From positions 16,667,879 through 16,731,878 of the forward strand of contig OZ038434.1 in assembly GCA_964036275.1 (NCBI GenBank): a stretch of 64,000 nucleotides of DNA, given 5' to 3'. Made by a program: the position numbers and the translations under genes. Source of the stretch: Litoditis marina. Lineage: Eukaryota > Nematoda > Chromadorea > Rhabditida > Rhabditidae. The notes below the pieces were generated by a model that did not search any database, was not told the origin of the DNA, and worked only from the letters and a program-made list of their open reading frames with translations. This document shows, piece after piece, positions 1 to 26,656 of the stretch. Every line of letters starts with the position of its first letter. The stretch's first letter is position 1.

Positions 1-48
1 TTCACATTTTTAACTAATTTATGATTATCTAAACATTAATGTATTCAG

Positions 49-184
49 GTACCGTAGGATGATGACCCGAGATGAACGAGAACTGGTGTTCAAGGGAGAA
101 ATGGACAGAGTCATTGAGGATGACATAATACCAGACACCATGGTGGCGCAGAACAACAACGCTTTTACCGCCACACGGCTGTAA
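49..184 (+). CDS. Last coding exon of an unidentified gene (partial)
   Basis: An acceptor (tattcag, ending at 48) opens a reading frame that enters in phase 1 (first full codon TAC at 50) and ends at TAA 182-184. It gives about 44 residues, beginning YRRMMTRDEREL and ending NNNAFTATRL. Codon use looks coding, and the residues are charged with no membrane segment. The rest of the gene lies to the left of the window. A possible polyadenylation signal AATAAA lies at 558-563, which would make a rather long 3' UTR. I do not recognise the family from this tail, so no function is offered. Confidence 0.6.
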
Positions 185-2747
185 TTACAGAATTCTCCGT
201 CATGAAGTATTTTCTCTGTCTCCATGTTCCGCTGTCTATGAACCTCGGCATATTGTAGTATATTGTTGGTTTTATTTGTTGACAATATACTTGAGTGGTA
301 AAACCAATAATATGTTTTCTCTGCGTCTCTCTGTTCTTGGGATGTCTCCCTTCGCTTTTCTCAGCGTTCATCTCTTACTTCTCAGTTTTTTGGTCACTTT
401 TCTGGAGACATTAAACTTAGAACCACGAGTATTATTAGGAAAAACCAGTACCTCGATAAATATAGAATCTTTTTTAACTGGAATCTTTTTTAACTGGAAA
501 GTTTCGGATGTTTTACTTTTTTCTCGGAGTTTGTGCTTGTCCAATTTTGCAATGTTCAATAAAGCTGAGAATTTTTTTTGGTTATCCTGTTTTGTTGTTC
601 GAAGGGCCACACAAAGAAATTTTTCTTTTCCAGATAGCATTCATATGACATCAACAATTTTATCCCGTTCTTTGCATAAAACTTTGCCGTGAAACCAGTG
701 TCTCTCGATTGAGGTTCAACGAAGTACCCTTTTCTCATTTCTTACAAATCCGTTGGACGGCTCTGGTGCTGTTATTACAATGCCGTACCGTTCATCCTCT
801 GGTTACTACATGAGCAGAGTGGCGCCAACTGTTGGGGGTAGATGTGACCCGAACTAACTGTCCGCGGGGTTTATGATCAATAGGAAACAGCTGCAGACCT
901 ACAGAGACCGTCCACGTATCCACAACACACTGTACACACTGTACACACCTAATTACTACAGTCATTGTGCTCTCAGTCTTTGAGAAACAACTAATTTTCT
1001 CAGTTCTGAACGGGATCTGATTTCTTTGATTTCCAAATGGCAATGTTCCCTCTCTGTGGCTCCTTTTCAACATTTTTCCTCGTTTTTATCCGTGGTTTCG
1101 TAGGATGTTCGTTGAAACAAGACAATATAAGTATGTAAACTTTCAAATTTTTCTTCAACTGAGATTTTTGAGGAACGGTTCTCTCAAAGCTCCTGATATC
1201 GTTTTGGTGTTGGGGAAATGAAAACTGAAATCAATACTGTTCACAAGGCACAGATGATGAAGATATAATCTACATCATTTCTACTCAGACTCCAACAGAA
1301 CACAAACAAACTTTTCACTGCTCTTATTTCTAATTAAACTTCAACTTTCTTGGCAAATTTCGAACACTCTTTGGAAAAGTAAATGAACACGTACAACTTT
1401 TCACTGTTCTTGTTTCTGATGAACACGGCAAACCTTCTCGCCAACATTTGCGAAATTTTAACGCACTAAAAATTTTGATATTCCAGTGTAGGATTGTCAG
1501 TAATAACGGAACAGTGATTTACGTGTCATCTCTGATTCCCGTTTTGTGTCATCTACGTTTTGGCACATGCAACTGTAACGTGAGCAGTGACATAACAAGT
1601 CAAGGCTGCTTCTCTCGAATAGTTCGGTGTCGACTGTCGCCTGCGCTTGGTATTATTCTTGTTTCTAACTCCTTTCACGTGATCTGGGTGATTGGACTAG
1701 CCCCCCAAACAGTGTCTCCCTCATCTTCTTCTCTTTTACTTCTCATTTTCCGATTCTTCTCTCTATCCCCCTCTCTCTCCTCCGTCCCGAAACGGTGCTG
1801 CTTCTTATCTCTTCTTCTATTCCTCTATCTCCCCCACCTCCTCTCTCTCTCTTTTTCTCTCTCTCTCTCTCTCTCCTTCTCCCCCTCTCTTCTCTCCCGA
1901 GACGGTCTCTCTCTGCCGATTGTTAGCGGTCGGCCCCTGAGGCGGGGGCGTGCCTATCTGCCTGCCTGCTCACTGTAAAGCCGAGCTTCCGGCTGCGGCC
2001 TGCCCCCTTCTGTATCGATCCCAGAAACAGGAGCCCCACTGACCTCACAACTCCCTCTTTACTATATGTACTCTTACTATAATTTTTCTCTCTTTTTCCC
2101 TCTATTTCTCTCTCTTCTGACTTTGTCTTTTTTTCTCTTTCTATCTTCTCTCTGTGTCTCTCGCACTTTTCCCCCACTCAATATTGTTATCGAACGAGTG
2201 GAGTTTTGTAAAGTACTGTAACTACAAAAACGGTGTGGATTATTGTAGGTACTGTAATAGTAAGAAACACTGTATGAAGTGCTGTTGGTTTGTAGGGTAC
2301 TGTAACTACAGAAAACTGTATGAATTATTGTAGGGTACTGTAGCTACAAAAGACTGTATGTGCATCATGCTCTTCTTGATATCAGGCTTCTTTCCGCGGA
2401 TCTATATCTCGTACTGCTCTCATACACATTCCGACCACATGTTTTCGCGCTGCTGCTGTCTGTTATGCGTTCTTTCTACAGAAACGATCCGCCTTTATCT
2501 TTGTCAACTGACTCTCACTCCGCTCTATTTGCATTTCTACTCTCGCTTTCTCTCTGTTACCCTCTCTTTTTTCTATAATTGCATATGGTACTGAAAGAGT
2601 CGGCACACCATACTACAAAATGAACACAACCCATTCTAAAATTGTAGTTCCCAAAGTTTCTTGCAGTTTTGTCTATAATTCACAGTCTTAATCATTCTTC
2701 CGTCACCTGGGTGTCCAGTAATATAACTAGTAACTTCTAGGGGTCAG
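185..2747. other. Intergenic region upstream of the zinc-finger gene
   Basis: No convincing gene was seen. It holds a 16-bp direct duplication (about 467-499), a diverged tandem duplication of roughly 90 bp around 1305-1450, long pyrimidine-rich tracts (about 1720-1910 and 2070-2170), a GC-rich island (about 1920-2040) and a short tandem repeat at 2211-2362. The longest reading frames here are low-complexity Ser/Leu/Phe translations of the pyrimidine tracts. Confidence 0.6.
2211..2362. repeat. Degenerate tandem repeat, about four units
   Basis: About four imperfect units of roughly 38-47 bp, each containing GTACTGTAACTACA-like and ACTGTATGAATTATTGTAG-like blocks, run head to tail upstream of the zinc-finger gene. 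Confidence 0.65.
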
Positions 2748-2755
2748 CTGTTCCG

Positions 2756-16867
<14,112 letters not shown>

Positions 16868-17995
16868 TTCCTAAGTTTCCCCCTTCTTATGTTTTCTATC
16901 ATTCCATGCTTTGTACTTTGCCGATCCCAGAGCTCAAGACTAGTTGCCCCTCAAACTTTTATAGTTCTCAAAATGAGTTGCTCTCCGTTAAGTGTAATGT
17001 TTCTAAATTTTTGTCATTTTGAGGTTTGCAAAAACTAGTGTAAACCTGTAAACCTTACCTTCAAGTTTTAGTTTCCACCAATTTTATAGTCTTGAACATC
17101 TTACAAAACTTATAGTAGTTCTACCTACATAAAACACTTTTTTTTCTGTTCGGAACAGCATTTATTTATGTGCACTTTTTGTGTTGGTTAGCGAACTATG
17201 GTTATATCTTATCTAGTCAGATAACTCATGCCATACATTTTACTCGATCTTTCACACAATATTAGAGTAAAGCAATGGTTCCAGTAGTTCTATAAATTAC
17301 ACAATATACAGTATTTTCATTTTCTTTTCATCATTCTCTATTGATTTTACTCCTTGCACTAAGCTAATAACTTGTTTAGGCATGATTCGCTCAGATACAA
17401 CTTCTTGAAATTGTTGGCAGAGAAGTAATCAGAATTTTCGAGTGAAACTAGACTTTATCTGAAAGGTGCACTGTTACACGTAACGTGTAACATTGAGGTG
17501 TTCATCTTTTCACGTCACTAACTGTTTCACGCCAATTACTTATTCCCTTCAATTTACGAGAGTTTTATTCGAGTTGTCGAGATTATTTATTACACCACCC
17601 TAAACCCGAGCCAATCCCGAAATCTCCAGCCTTGCCCAAACTTCATCTGGATCTCTAGTCGTTCACAGATATACTTTGTATTTGTTTTTCGTACTTTGCG
17701 TGTTGGGTGAATAAAATTTCGTTTTTGTGGATGCTACAATTACGAACTACATACCGAGTATAGAACATTTCAATCATCATAGAATTGAACTACAAAAAAA
17801 TTAGTATTGTTGACAGAGGGCGAAAAACAAAAAACTAAAACACATAAAGGAAACAAATATAATGTGTTTATTAGCAAAAAAAGCGAGATAAAAGGAGGGT
17901 ATATTGCACACCGAAATGTTTGTTGACTAGTGATAGTGAAGGGTCAAGCATCGTTGGATAGTGCGTTGGTCGAGGGTAGATGAAAACCATCTCGA

Positions 17996-20900
17996 TTAGC
18001 GATTAGCTCTGAAAGTCACATATATCAAATACTTGATTTCCGTTAACTTAGAGAGTGTAGATTTTAGGTTCCAGGCATTTGGTTCCAGGTCTCGTGAAAA
18101 AGGAACAGAGGGAGAGAAGAGAGACATATAGAGAGAGAAACAAGAAAACAAGAGCGAAAGAAAAATGAGAGAGAAGGACTGGGTTCTGACCGTGAAATGG
18201 CTGACGACATGCATGAATCCAGGCAGTCCATAGCGAGTGTCCGTCAGAGACTTCAGACTCTTCATTTTCTTATCAGTCATAGGGGGATATCGAGCACTGA
18301 AACAAACACAGCTTCATCAGAGTAGGTTTTAAGGGATTTGTTACGAAGTTCAGGAAAGAAACTCCCAATCTGCGTCTCTTCAAACTATTACGGAGATTTT
18401 AGCCGTTAACAAGTCCCTTATTCGACGAGGGCGACGCTCGTGAGCCTCGTTAGCTCAGCTGGTAGAGCGTTGGACTTTTAATCCAACGGTCAGGGGTTCG
18501 AGTCCCCTACGGGGCTTAACTTTTTTATTTTTGCAAACTTCGTGTCCAAAAATAAATGAAATTTACTCAATACGAACACGCAGTATTTTAACTTATATTT
18601 GCCCGCTCCTGAACATCAGAAAACACATCAATTTTTGAATAAGTTCTTTCGAATATATTTTAATGAAATTAAAACTAAACACTTTTTCAATCTCGATTAA
18701 CAACTAGGGTTGTTGATCGAGTTAAGAATTTCGAGTTTTCCAGTTCTGGAAAACTGCCAGTTTTCTCGGAAAATTTCAAGTTTTCGAGTTATCGAGTTCC
18801 GGGAAACTCCGAGTTTTCGTCGAGTTTGGATGAAAATCGAGTTTTCAAGTTCTCTTCCCTAAATTTCGCAGATCAGACCATGAAATTTGATTGCTAACAC
18901 AATATATAGTAGTTTCATTGAAGTAAATTGTAAATCAACACAATTTTCTCGTTCCCCAGCGAAGCAACAGTTGTTTATTTTGTCCATGACTCTTGGAATA
19001 ATCGGAATGAACTGACGCCTGAAGGGATTCTCCGAAGAAACCGCGTCGCAGAATGGACTTCTCGTGGGTGAATGTGTCGAATCCGAACTTGCCGCGGTAC
19101 CGTCCCATACCCGATGTACCCACACCTCCGAACGGCAGAGTGTCTACTGCAAAGTCAGACATTGTCCATGTCAAATTATCAATATCTACTGTAAACGTTC
19201 CGCTGAAAAACCGAATTATTACTTCTCATTTTGACCAAGCGTACGTACACAGTTTCATGCTCAATCACCATTCTATTACCAGACAGTTGTTGTAGTCATT
19301 AGCTAAGTTCGATCGACAGTTGAAACCTAGTTAAACTTCCCCTCTTCCTATTGAAATGTTGGTGGTTATATGAGTATTATCATTTATGTTAACATTTACA
19401 TCCAGATTATCGATTCGTTCTCTTTTGTCGCAGAAACTGACCAGTCATGTGCATGATAACATCATTGACTGTGATTCCTCCACTACTAGTTTCGTTGTAC
19501 AATCTCTTCAAACTGGCTTCGTTGGATGAGAAGATATAGGCGGCCAGCGGCTTCTCGCCCTTGTTCATGAACGATATCGCCTCCGAGAGGTCCGCTACCG
19601 TCACCAACGGCAGAACCGGACCGAAAATCTGAAACAAAACTACGTGTATACTAGGCAGAACTACCAAGAAAGACTTGTATATATGCTACGACTTCTGATG
19701 CCCTGCATATTTGCAACTTTGTCGGGAATAACAACCCTCTGATACCGTTGAGCGACAGCTTAACTGGGAACTGTAATTTACGGTGTGTATCAATATAAAC
19801 CACAACGACGATTTGTTCACTTCCTATACATATTATATATTACCTCATCGTGCATGAAAGGGTCATCTTGCTGTACATCAAGAACGATGGGTGGAATAAA
19901 TAGATCATCTCTATCTCTCTCCTCCTCCCCCACCAATACAGTACCCGTGGTAGAGTCGAGAAGGGCCGAGATTCGACTGGAACATTGAAACTTCTCTGCG
20001 GAACACAGAAGAACCTCTCAATCACGCTCGGAATTCATCCTCAAGTAGTACTAACCCAAAACACTCCGGACAGAGCCATGCTGAATGCATTTCTTTTAAC
20101 CACCGTGGGTGCGCCTGAGTTCGTGTCAACATCACTGTCAGGTCCTAGCCTGCATCTCCTCGAACAAGCTTGTATCCTTTTCTACTATATCGGCAGAACA
20201 CAAGTCTCGCCATATCAAAGTACCGAGACGTTCCAGCACGACAACTACGGGGCACGCTTTTTCACAGAGATTCGAAGTGGAAATGATCCTGAATATGTTT
20301 CGTGTTGAGCTCGTCTGACTCAAAACTGACTCGAAATGACGTTGATTGATTATTCTCGAGTAGTCCTTGCTTGATTTTACATCAGTACCATAGAACTCGA
20401 GAATGGCCTTCCGGAAACCATCAATCAACTTAAATGGAACAATTTGAAACACAACAAGACAGTTTGCTTGTTAGACTTTGAAAAAAGTTTAGATGCATTA
20501 GAAATTTGAAAAAATCCAAATCAAATACGCAAACCATCAAACAGAACACTGTCTACTCCCCTATCAGAATTGGAATTACTACAATTGAAATCCAGTCACC
20601 ATATTTTCGTTGTTTGTACATATTTCCACAATACATATTTATATTTATTCATTCACGTCGCTTCCTTACGAAGCGGCGATCATCATACACGTCAAAGATT
20701 TTGTTTTGGCGTTTATGAATAGATGATAACTGTTTCACTGGACACTTTGTCTTAAACATACTATTAATTACGTTTTCAAGCTCACGAATTCGATGTCACC
20801 TTTTGCTTAGCCGCCGGCGTGACGAGGATATAGTCGGGTGCGAGACAGGTCTGTCCGCAGTTCAACCACTTTCCCCAGGCGATGCGACGGGCGGTGGTGG

Positions 20901-21153
20901 TCATGTCGACCCCATCTTCCACTATGACCGGGCTGGATTATGGGGTTGGAATGCTAATTCTATATATATATATATATATATCAATTGTTGTTGTAGTTTA
21001 TCGTCGCTCTGTCGAATTCAAACTACAAAAGTGAGAACGAAGTTTTAATCACTACTCATGTTGCACGATGTCTATCTGCACTATAGGAGAATGTGAGTTT
21101 CCTTATGGCGGACCCTCCTTCACTGCCTATTTCCTCACTTTTCCCTCTTTCCC

Positions 21154-21210
<57 letters not shown>

Positions 21211-23620
21211 CCTCTCTCTGCCCACCATTTTCCGCCCAACTCGAGGGTGACTGGAGTAAGATGCTTGGCGGCAGCCGCCAGAATAATCTTCGCCACGGAG
21301 GGACATCCAGTGTAGAGAATATGGTCGAATCGTTCCTTCAGCAGTTCCGTCGTTTCCGGAACCCCGCCATTCACCACCGCCAGGAACTCCTGAAACGATC
21401 AATAATAACAATAATATAATGTTCACATCTCTTTAAACTGTAAAGAGCAGGCTATAGAGCACACGGCAATCACACAGCACGTACAACTGTGGCATTATTT
21501 TGAATAGACTAAAAATTATAGAATAATGTGCTCCCATACCGATGTACAGGAGTTATCAGACCTTTGAATTTTTGATAAATTCGGTGATATTCCGTGTTGT
21601 TTCAGAGGACAATTCATTGAAAAACACCCACCTTCTCGAAGTATTGAGGAAACAGTTTCTCAAAGACAGCGGCGCAGTTGGAAGACACTTCGGATGGCTT
21701 CAACACCACCGTGTTACCTGCACAATTAGAATGGGCTATGAAAAAACAAATAGGTAGTTCATCAGAAGACCTGAAGGCGGATAACTAAACATGGGTGTCG
21801 CTAAGCAGCTAGACACACTCCATCTCTTTCTGCTGTGTATGCTCTTATGCAAAAGCAGGCTTTATACCACCCGGCAAGAACTCAACCCTTGTAAGTGTAT
21901 CACGTAGTTATTTTGAACAGCCTAAAAATTAAAGGGTATGAGTTTACAACGGAGTTCCACCGAAGAACGTTTCTGAAGAACTTTGGACCAGAAGTTTTGT
22001 ATGTTGTTATTGAAACACTTGGGAAGGGAAAATATGTATTGTAGACGCCCACGTGATGGTGAGTACTAGCATGCATAGCTTGTTAGTTTCCAGCTTACCA
22101 GCTGCAATGGCTGGTACCAAAGGCAGAAGCAGCATAGATAGGGGGTAGTTCCAGGGGGAGATGATGAGCACAACCCCCAGCGGGTCCTTCACTATCATCG
22201 GGTGGTCCAGCGTGTTCACCACCGTTTTACATACCTGAAAAATTCTTTCCATAACACTTTATCACAGAAACGTCTACTTTTCGGATGGCATTCTTATGTT
22301 CTTATGACAGCTGCTAATCATAGTTTTCGTGCAGTCGGCGTATTTGAAGTTGTTTCTCGCGGTAAAACGGGCCAAATATTTATGTTTAGAGTGGGAACAA
22401 TCACTCTACACATATTTTTGGCCCGGCTCTGTAGATCGCAAACTTGCGATCGGTAGAGACAGTTCAAGAACAATTTTTTCGTCAAATAATCATAGTTTGA
22501 TCAGAGTGGGTTTCGGGAGAATCTTCAATTTATACAGTGTTTGCATATCAGCCTACAAATCAGAATTTCCCTTTTATTGGAAGGTTACTGGGAATACCGT
22601 TCTGTTTTGCCACTCACATTGACTGGTCTTGCCCATTCGGAGATATTTGCGATGGCCAGTTCGATCTCCTGCAGAACTCCCGAGATTTCCATGATCTGGG
22701 TACTATTCTTCAGCTGAAATGTTCAAATTTTCGATACAGATATTTCTTTGAAAGTGTCTAAGTTCTATTTTGGTTAATTACTTTTGAGAACATATCTATT
22801 TAACAAAAAAATAAGCAAAACCTAATCCAGGTGATAAAACCTTCAAATCATTGACAAAAATAACAAGTGGAAGGCGGTTTTGAGCTCCAAGAATTAAATT
22901 TAATCCGATTTTCAAATTGTATATTTGACTCTAATTTATAAATCAACTATTAACAAGTCCAAAATCTCTACATTTGAAAATAAACTGACCCGGCGCAAAT
23001 CCTTGTAGACAGCCTCACATAATTCATCCGAGTGTTTCGTGACCAGGTTTTTGAGAGTAGTCAGCCGTTGTTTTCGATTCTCGATACTCTTTGTCTCTCC
23101 AGTTTGGAAGTAGGCGCGCTGCTTCGCTATCAACTGCAACAAAGTCAAGGGATGGGTTGATGTCAGTTTCGTTTTTATTCTTCTTTCTTCATCTTTATGA
23201 GAAAAAGCATTTTTGATATTCCATATTTCAGACTAAGAGAGTAAACAAATCGAACAAGACCCCGTTTCGAGCAAAGCTACTTAGTTGTATATGGCTCGCT
23301 CGTTCTGAAGAAAGCCTATAAGGCGTGCGTGGGCCCTATCACGCTGTGTTTGTAGTGTAATCCCGTTGATTCTCGGTCAGAATTCGCAAATCATGGCGGT
23401 ATCGACATCAAACTACAAGGAATATTTAGTTATTCTATATATCAAGGCTTTCCGGTTGGTGTGCATGTGGAGATTGTAATCGCCTTGGTAAAAGCTGAGC
23501 GTCCGAGAAGAAGAATGAAGCAACCTTTTTGAGTTTTTGAGAATGGAAATACCGTGCATTATTAGTATCATTACCACTATTATTGTTGTAACAACTCACT
23601 TCTGAATAATTGAAGCTCAT
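17996..23620 (-). CDS. Class 3 aldehyde dehydrogenase (ALDH3 family)
   Basis: Oxidises (fatty) aldehydes to acids using NAD(P)+. Exons in transcript order: 23620-23600, 23133-22990, 22713-22618, 22234-22099, 21717-21632, 21389-21226, 20932-20800, 20428-20331, 19976-19844, 19628-19442, 19146-19017, 18296-18191, then SER-stop at 18008-18003. This gives about 479 residues. Key motifs: SPWNYPL, with the catalytic Asn; [15 protein letters not shown], with the general-base Glu; [11 protein letters not shown], with the catalytic Cys; [10 protein letters not shown]; and the C-terminal [17 protein letters not shown]. All active-site residues are present. The 5' end fits trans-splicing (TTTTCAG at 23649-23643, 22 bases before ATG). 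Without the last splice the frame stays open to 17996 and adds a hydrophobic tail. AATAAA on this strand is at 17872-17867. A tRNA lies antisense in intron 11. Confidence 0.93.
18444..18516 (+). tRNA. tRNA-Lys (anticodon TTT)
   Basis: A full 73-base cloverleaf. The acceptor GCCTCGT pairs with ACGGGGC (one G-U). The D arm is GCTC/GAGC. The anticodon stem TTGGA/TCCAA carries loop CTTTTAA, with anticodon TTT at 18477-18479. The T arm is AGGGG/CCCCT with TTCGAGT. The A box (TAGCTCAGCTGG) and B box (GGTTCGAGTCC) are intact, and a T6 run at 18521-18526 can terminate Pol III. The discriminator base reads T, which is unusual. It sits inside intron 11 of the aldehyde dehydrogenase, on the opposite strand. 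Confidence 0.96.
18706..18860. mobile_element. Repeat family C, copy 1 (TCGAGTTTT-rich)
   Basis: It begins AGGGTTGTTGATCGAGTT and consists of repeated CGAGTTTT/GAGTTCC blocks, matching the longer copy at 45096-45322. The right end is diverged (…CTCTTCCCT). It lies in intron 11 of the aldehyde dehydrogenase. Confidence 0.65.
20963..20982. repeat. (TA)n microsatellite
   Basis: About ten TA units in the intron upstream of the exon that carries the catalytic cysteine of the aldehyde dehydrogenase. Confidence 0.8.
21151..21220 (+). repeat. (CT)n tract next to an ALDH donor site
   Basis: A CT-rich tract. On the coding (minus) strand it is GA-rich and starts a few bases after the donor of ALDH exon 6 (GTGGGC at 21225-21220). 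Confidence 0.85.
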
Positions 23621-24007
23621 TGCTACTGGCGAAGAGATTAGGCTGAAAACTGTTCCAATAAGTAATTTCAGATATTGCGAATTTCTGATATTATATAAAA
23701 ATTATGTATGCTCAATAATGTTGTCTAAACTAAATTCGAATGAAACGAATGGGAATATACAATATAATATTCAGCAGGGTCCGGAAACAATGTCTTTTCG
23801 ATGTGATTCATGTCGCTACAACATAAACATTGGTTTCGATAAAAGTAATATTGTTTTAATCAAACGTGTTAAATTGTCACATATAATCCAAAAGCATGGA
23901 CAAAACCGAGAAGAAGAGAAAAATTACAACTTTTTACATTCTTCTTCGTCAAATGAACTCACGGCAGAATTTAGTAGCTTTATCATTTTTAGTAGTTTTA
24001 TCAACTA

Positions 24008-24248
24008 AACGGGTTTTCAGGTAACCTAACCCTTTTTTGGTAACCTTTTGTTCAGGTTACCTTAGTAGGTAACCTGGAAGTAACCTAAAACTAAAATCCG
24101 GTTACCGGTAAAACTAACGGTAGAAACCACATTTTGCGTTAGAAAAACAGGTAACCGGTTTTTCATTTTAGGTTACCATCCGGTTACCTACTGAGGTAAC
24201 CTGAAAAATAGGTTACCAAAAAAGGTTAGGTTACCTAAAAACCCGGTT
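24008..24248. repeat. Large palindromic repeat made of GGTTACCT motifs
   Basis: The left arm (CGGGTTTTCAGGTAACCTAA onward) is mirrored in reverse complement by the right arm (…GGTTAGGTTACCTAAAAACCCGG). The interior is many GGTAACC/GGTTACC units in both orientations. A single strand could fold almost completely on itself. Confidence 0.8.
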
Positions 24249-24695
24249 ACATATAGAATTCACCGAAAACCGAAAATAGTTACGTCATAAAAAAGTCCAA
24301 TCGAAATATGATAGAATAAAACAGCATAAGAAATAACTAGGGGTGGAATGTTTCATATATAACGAAAGGTTGACCTAAGTGAACATTGAACTTTCACAGC
24401 CCCAGTGAAACTTTCTCGAAATTTTATTACCGCTTTTCGGTCGATTTATTTTCGATTTTTCTTACGGATCTAGAAAAAATACACATACGGAAGCAGCAGA
24501 TGAAATTATTTATACTGTATACGCGTTACTCGAATAATAAGGAATGTATACATGGCTGTTTTCTAGTTACAACATGCTACCAAGACACGATTCAGTTTCC
24601 TCTTTCTTGTTTTCCTCGAAAAAATTCTTGAAAAAAAGTTGAAATATAGACTGTACAAATTCATCTAGGAACGACAGGAACTACAACACTAGAGT

Positions 24696-24912
24696 GGTAC
24701 CAGGAATAAGTCATTCGAAATTAAAAGTCATTAAAGTAAAAGTCATTTGAAAGTAAAAGTCATTAATTCACTTTTAGTCAGGATTTGAAAAATACGAAAA
24801 TTTTCGAAAACTTCATTTCTGATTCTCAACTGTTTCTGTACTTAATGACTTTTACTTTCAAATGACTTTTACTTTAATGACTTTTAATTTTGAATGACTT
24901 ATTCTGGTTGCC
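24696..24912. mobile_element. MITE family B, copy 2
   Basis: It is nearly identical along its length to 10600-10816, with the same terminal repeats (GGTACCAGGAATAAGTCATTC and GAATGACTTATTCTGGTTGCC). The flanks CTAGAGT and TAGAAGAGT are only loosely repeated, so the duplication is less clear than at copy 1. Confidence 0.85.
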
Positions 24913-26656
24913 TAGAAGAGTAGAATATTTTCCGACCTCAGTTTGATCACGGAAATACCCGAACTACTTCTGCTCGTATCAAACTACATTTACAGAAAAG
25001 AGCGGAATAATTGCTTGGTGTTCCAGGAGCGAGTTTCTTGGAGGAGAAAAACTTTTATTTGGGGGTGAAATGTTAGAAAATGATCGAATCCGGTATTACT
25101 TCTTTGAAACAAGCGCAGGTTAAGATGCTATCGAGAATTCAGGAGCTACGAAACATACTCCTAAATAAGACAAACTGTTACACGTGTGCGTGTGGTTGCT
25201 TGCGAGAAGTAGCTAGTTTGCATTGACTGATAAAAGACGGCCATATCAACTAGACTCTAGGCCTTATAGTCATTATGACGACAACTAGGAAACATGCTGT
25301 TCGAAGACCGAAGTGTTTACACTGATCATTGATACTTGGCGAGATGTCAAAAAACTCAGATAGAATACAACTAGGATAATATATGAGAAGTATTCTATAA
25401 AACATAAAACCGAAATTTGCTAAACAAGTTTACGGGTTGATGAATATACTTTCACACCAAAGAAGAGAGTACGCACAAATCTCGCACAGTTGAACCGCTA
25501 AACTACAGTAAACCAATGAGGCAATTCAAAGGTTGGTTTTCAATTATTTCGAACAACTAGAAATCACTTCAAAATGTTCTATCCGGCTCAGTTGGCGACA
25601 ACAAAAATTTTGCCACACGTACAAACCCGGTAGAAAGAATAGACGACAGACCCTTATTCTCAAAAAAAAAATCACACAGAAGAAAGTAAAAGTTACCGTA
25701 TGCTGCTGGCTTCGAATCGTAAGAGCATTAAGTTTAACACTGTACTTAATATGAATTAACAAAAATCTAACCAGCCAAGAACATTTTCAGTTGTTAGTAT
25801 TCTCGTAAGGTATTGATACCCGTTTAGAAGGTAAACAATTTTTCATGAATCTTTTAATCAGTATTTATGTATGAACTGTATATAATTTCAAAAAACTAAG
25901 TATACCACTTCATTAGCCCAAAAATATCGATGCATAAAAATAGGGAAAAATGTGGAAAAGTTCGTTTCGAACAAGACAACAATAGACATGACCGGTAAAA
26001 AAGGGGAATAATCTGCCTATCTACAAGTAGAGAATAATAGAGAAAATTTCTAGCAACATCGAGTATAAACTATTGCTAAACTAGCGCATCAATATGAATA
26101 CTTCATGAATTAATGTTTTGTGTAGAACACAAAGTATTGAATGAATCTTCATTCATGAAGTACTCTAATTTGTTTGCTTCATATGATAACCAGTACTAGT
26201 TTTTCTATTTAAAACCATCGATAAGTAAACTAGCTCGAAGTGAACTTTTTATATGATTAGAATATTATGCTACAAATTGAATCTTAAGACATAGTTAACA
26301 TAAACATTCAGTACGTACATTTTTACCGTTCCTTACAAAATAAAAGAACAACTACAAAATCACCCTAGAATGTATGTAACAAAATGTTTTCTAACTCCAG
26401 ATAGAAATATGTACAATGTACAGGGGTACAGATAGTACCGTGACACATGAAAGCACAAGACTACTACATTAGCAAACGTTCATATGTTTTCATGTGCAGT
26501 CGAAAGTTGTTATATGCGTATGTTATAGACGCGTATTTATACGGTAATTCAGCCAGATTCAGCTAACATTCAATCAATACGCGTGTTTTCGACACAATCT
26601 CAGCTGTGAAAAATATGAACGCAGCTATCTTTTAGTAAAACATGACAAACGGCCTT

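Larger units (their letters stand above)
23621..26656. other. Intergenic region between LHPP (3' end) and ALDH (5' end)
   Basis: About 3 kb, AT-rich. It holds a GGTTACC foldback repeat (about 24008-24248), a family B MITE (24696-24912), and otherwise no open frame or RNA gene that I could support. Confidence 0.6.

Noticed and set aside
276..692. 138-codon open frame on the plus strand and overlapping minus-strand frames
   Set aside because: AT-rich with Phe/Leu/Ser composition, no acceptor or donor context, no recognisable motif, and an internal direct duplication of noncoding type.
1448..1978. 176-codon frame rich in Ser, Leu and Phe
   Set aside because: Translation of a pyrimidine-rich tract; the protein is low complexity.
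24008..24248. Telomere-like repeat
   Set aside because: The unit is GGTTACC in both orientations, not the nematode telomere repeat TTAGGC in one orientation.
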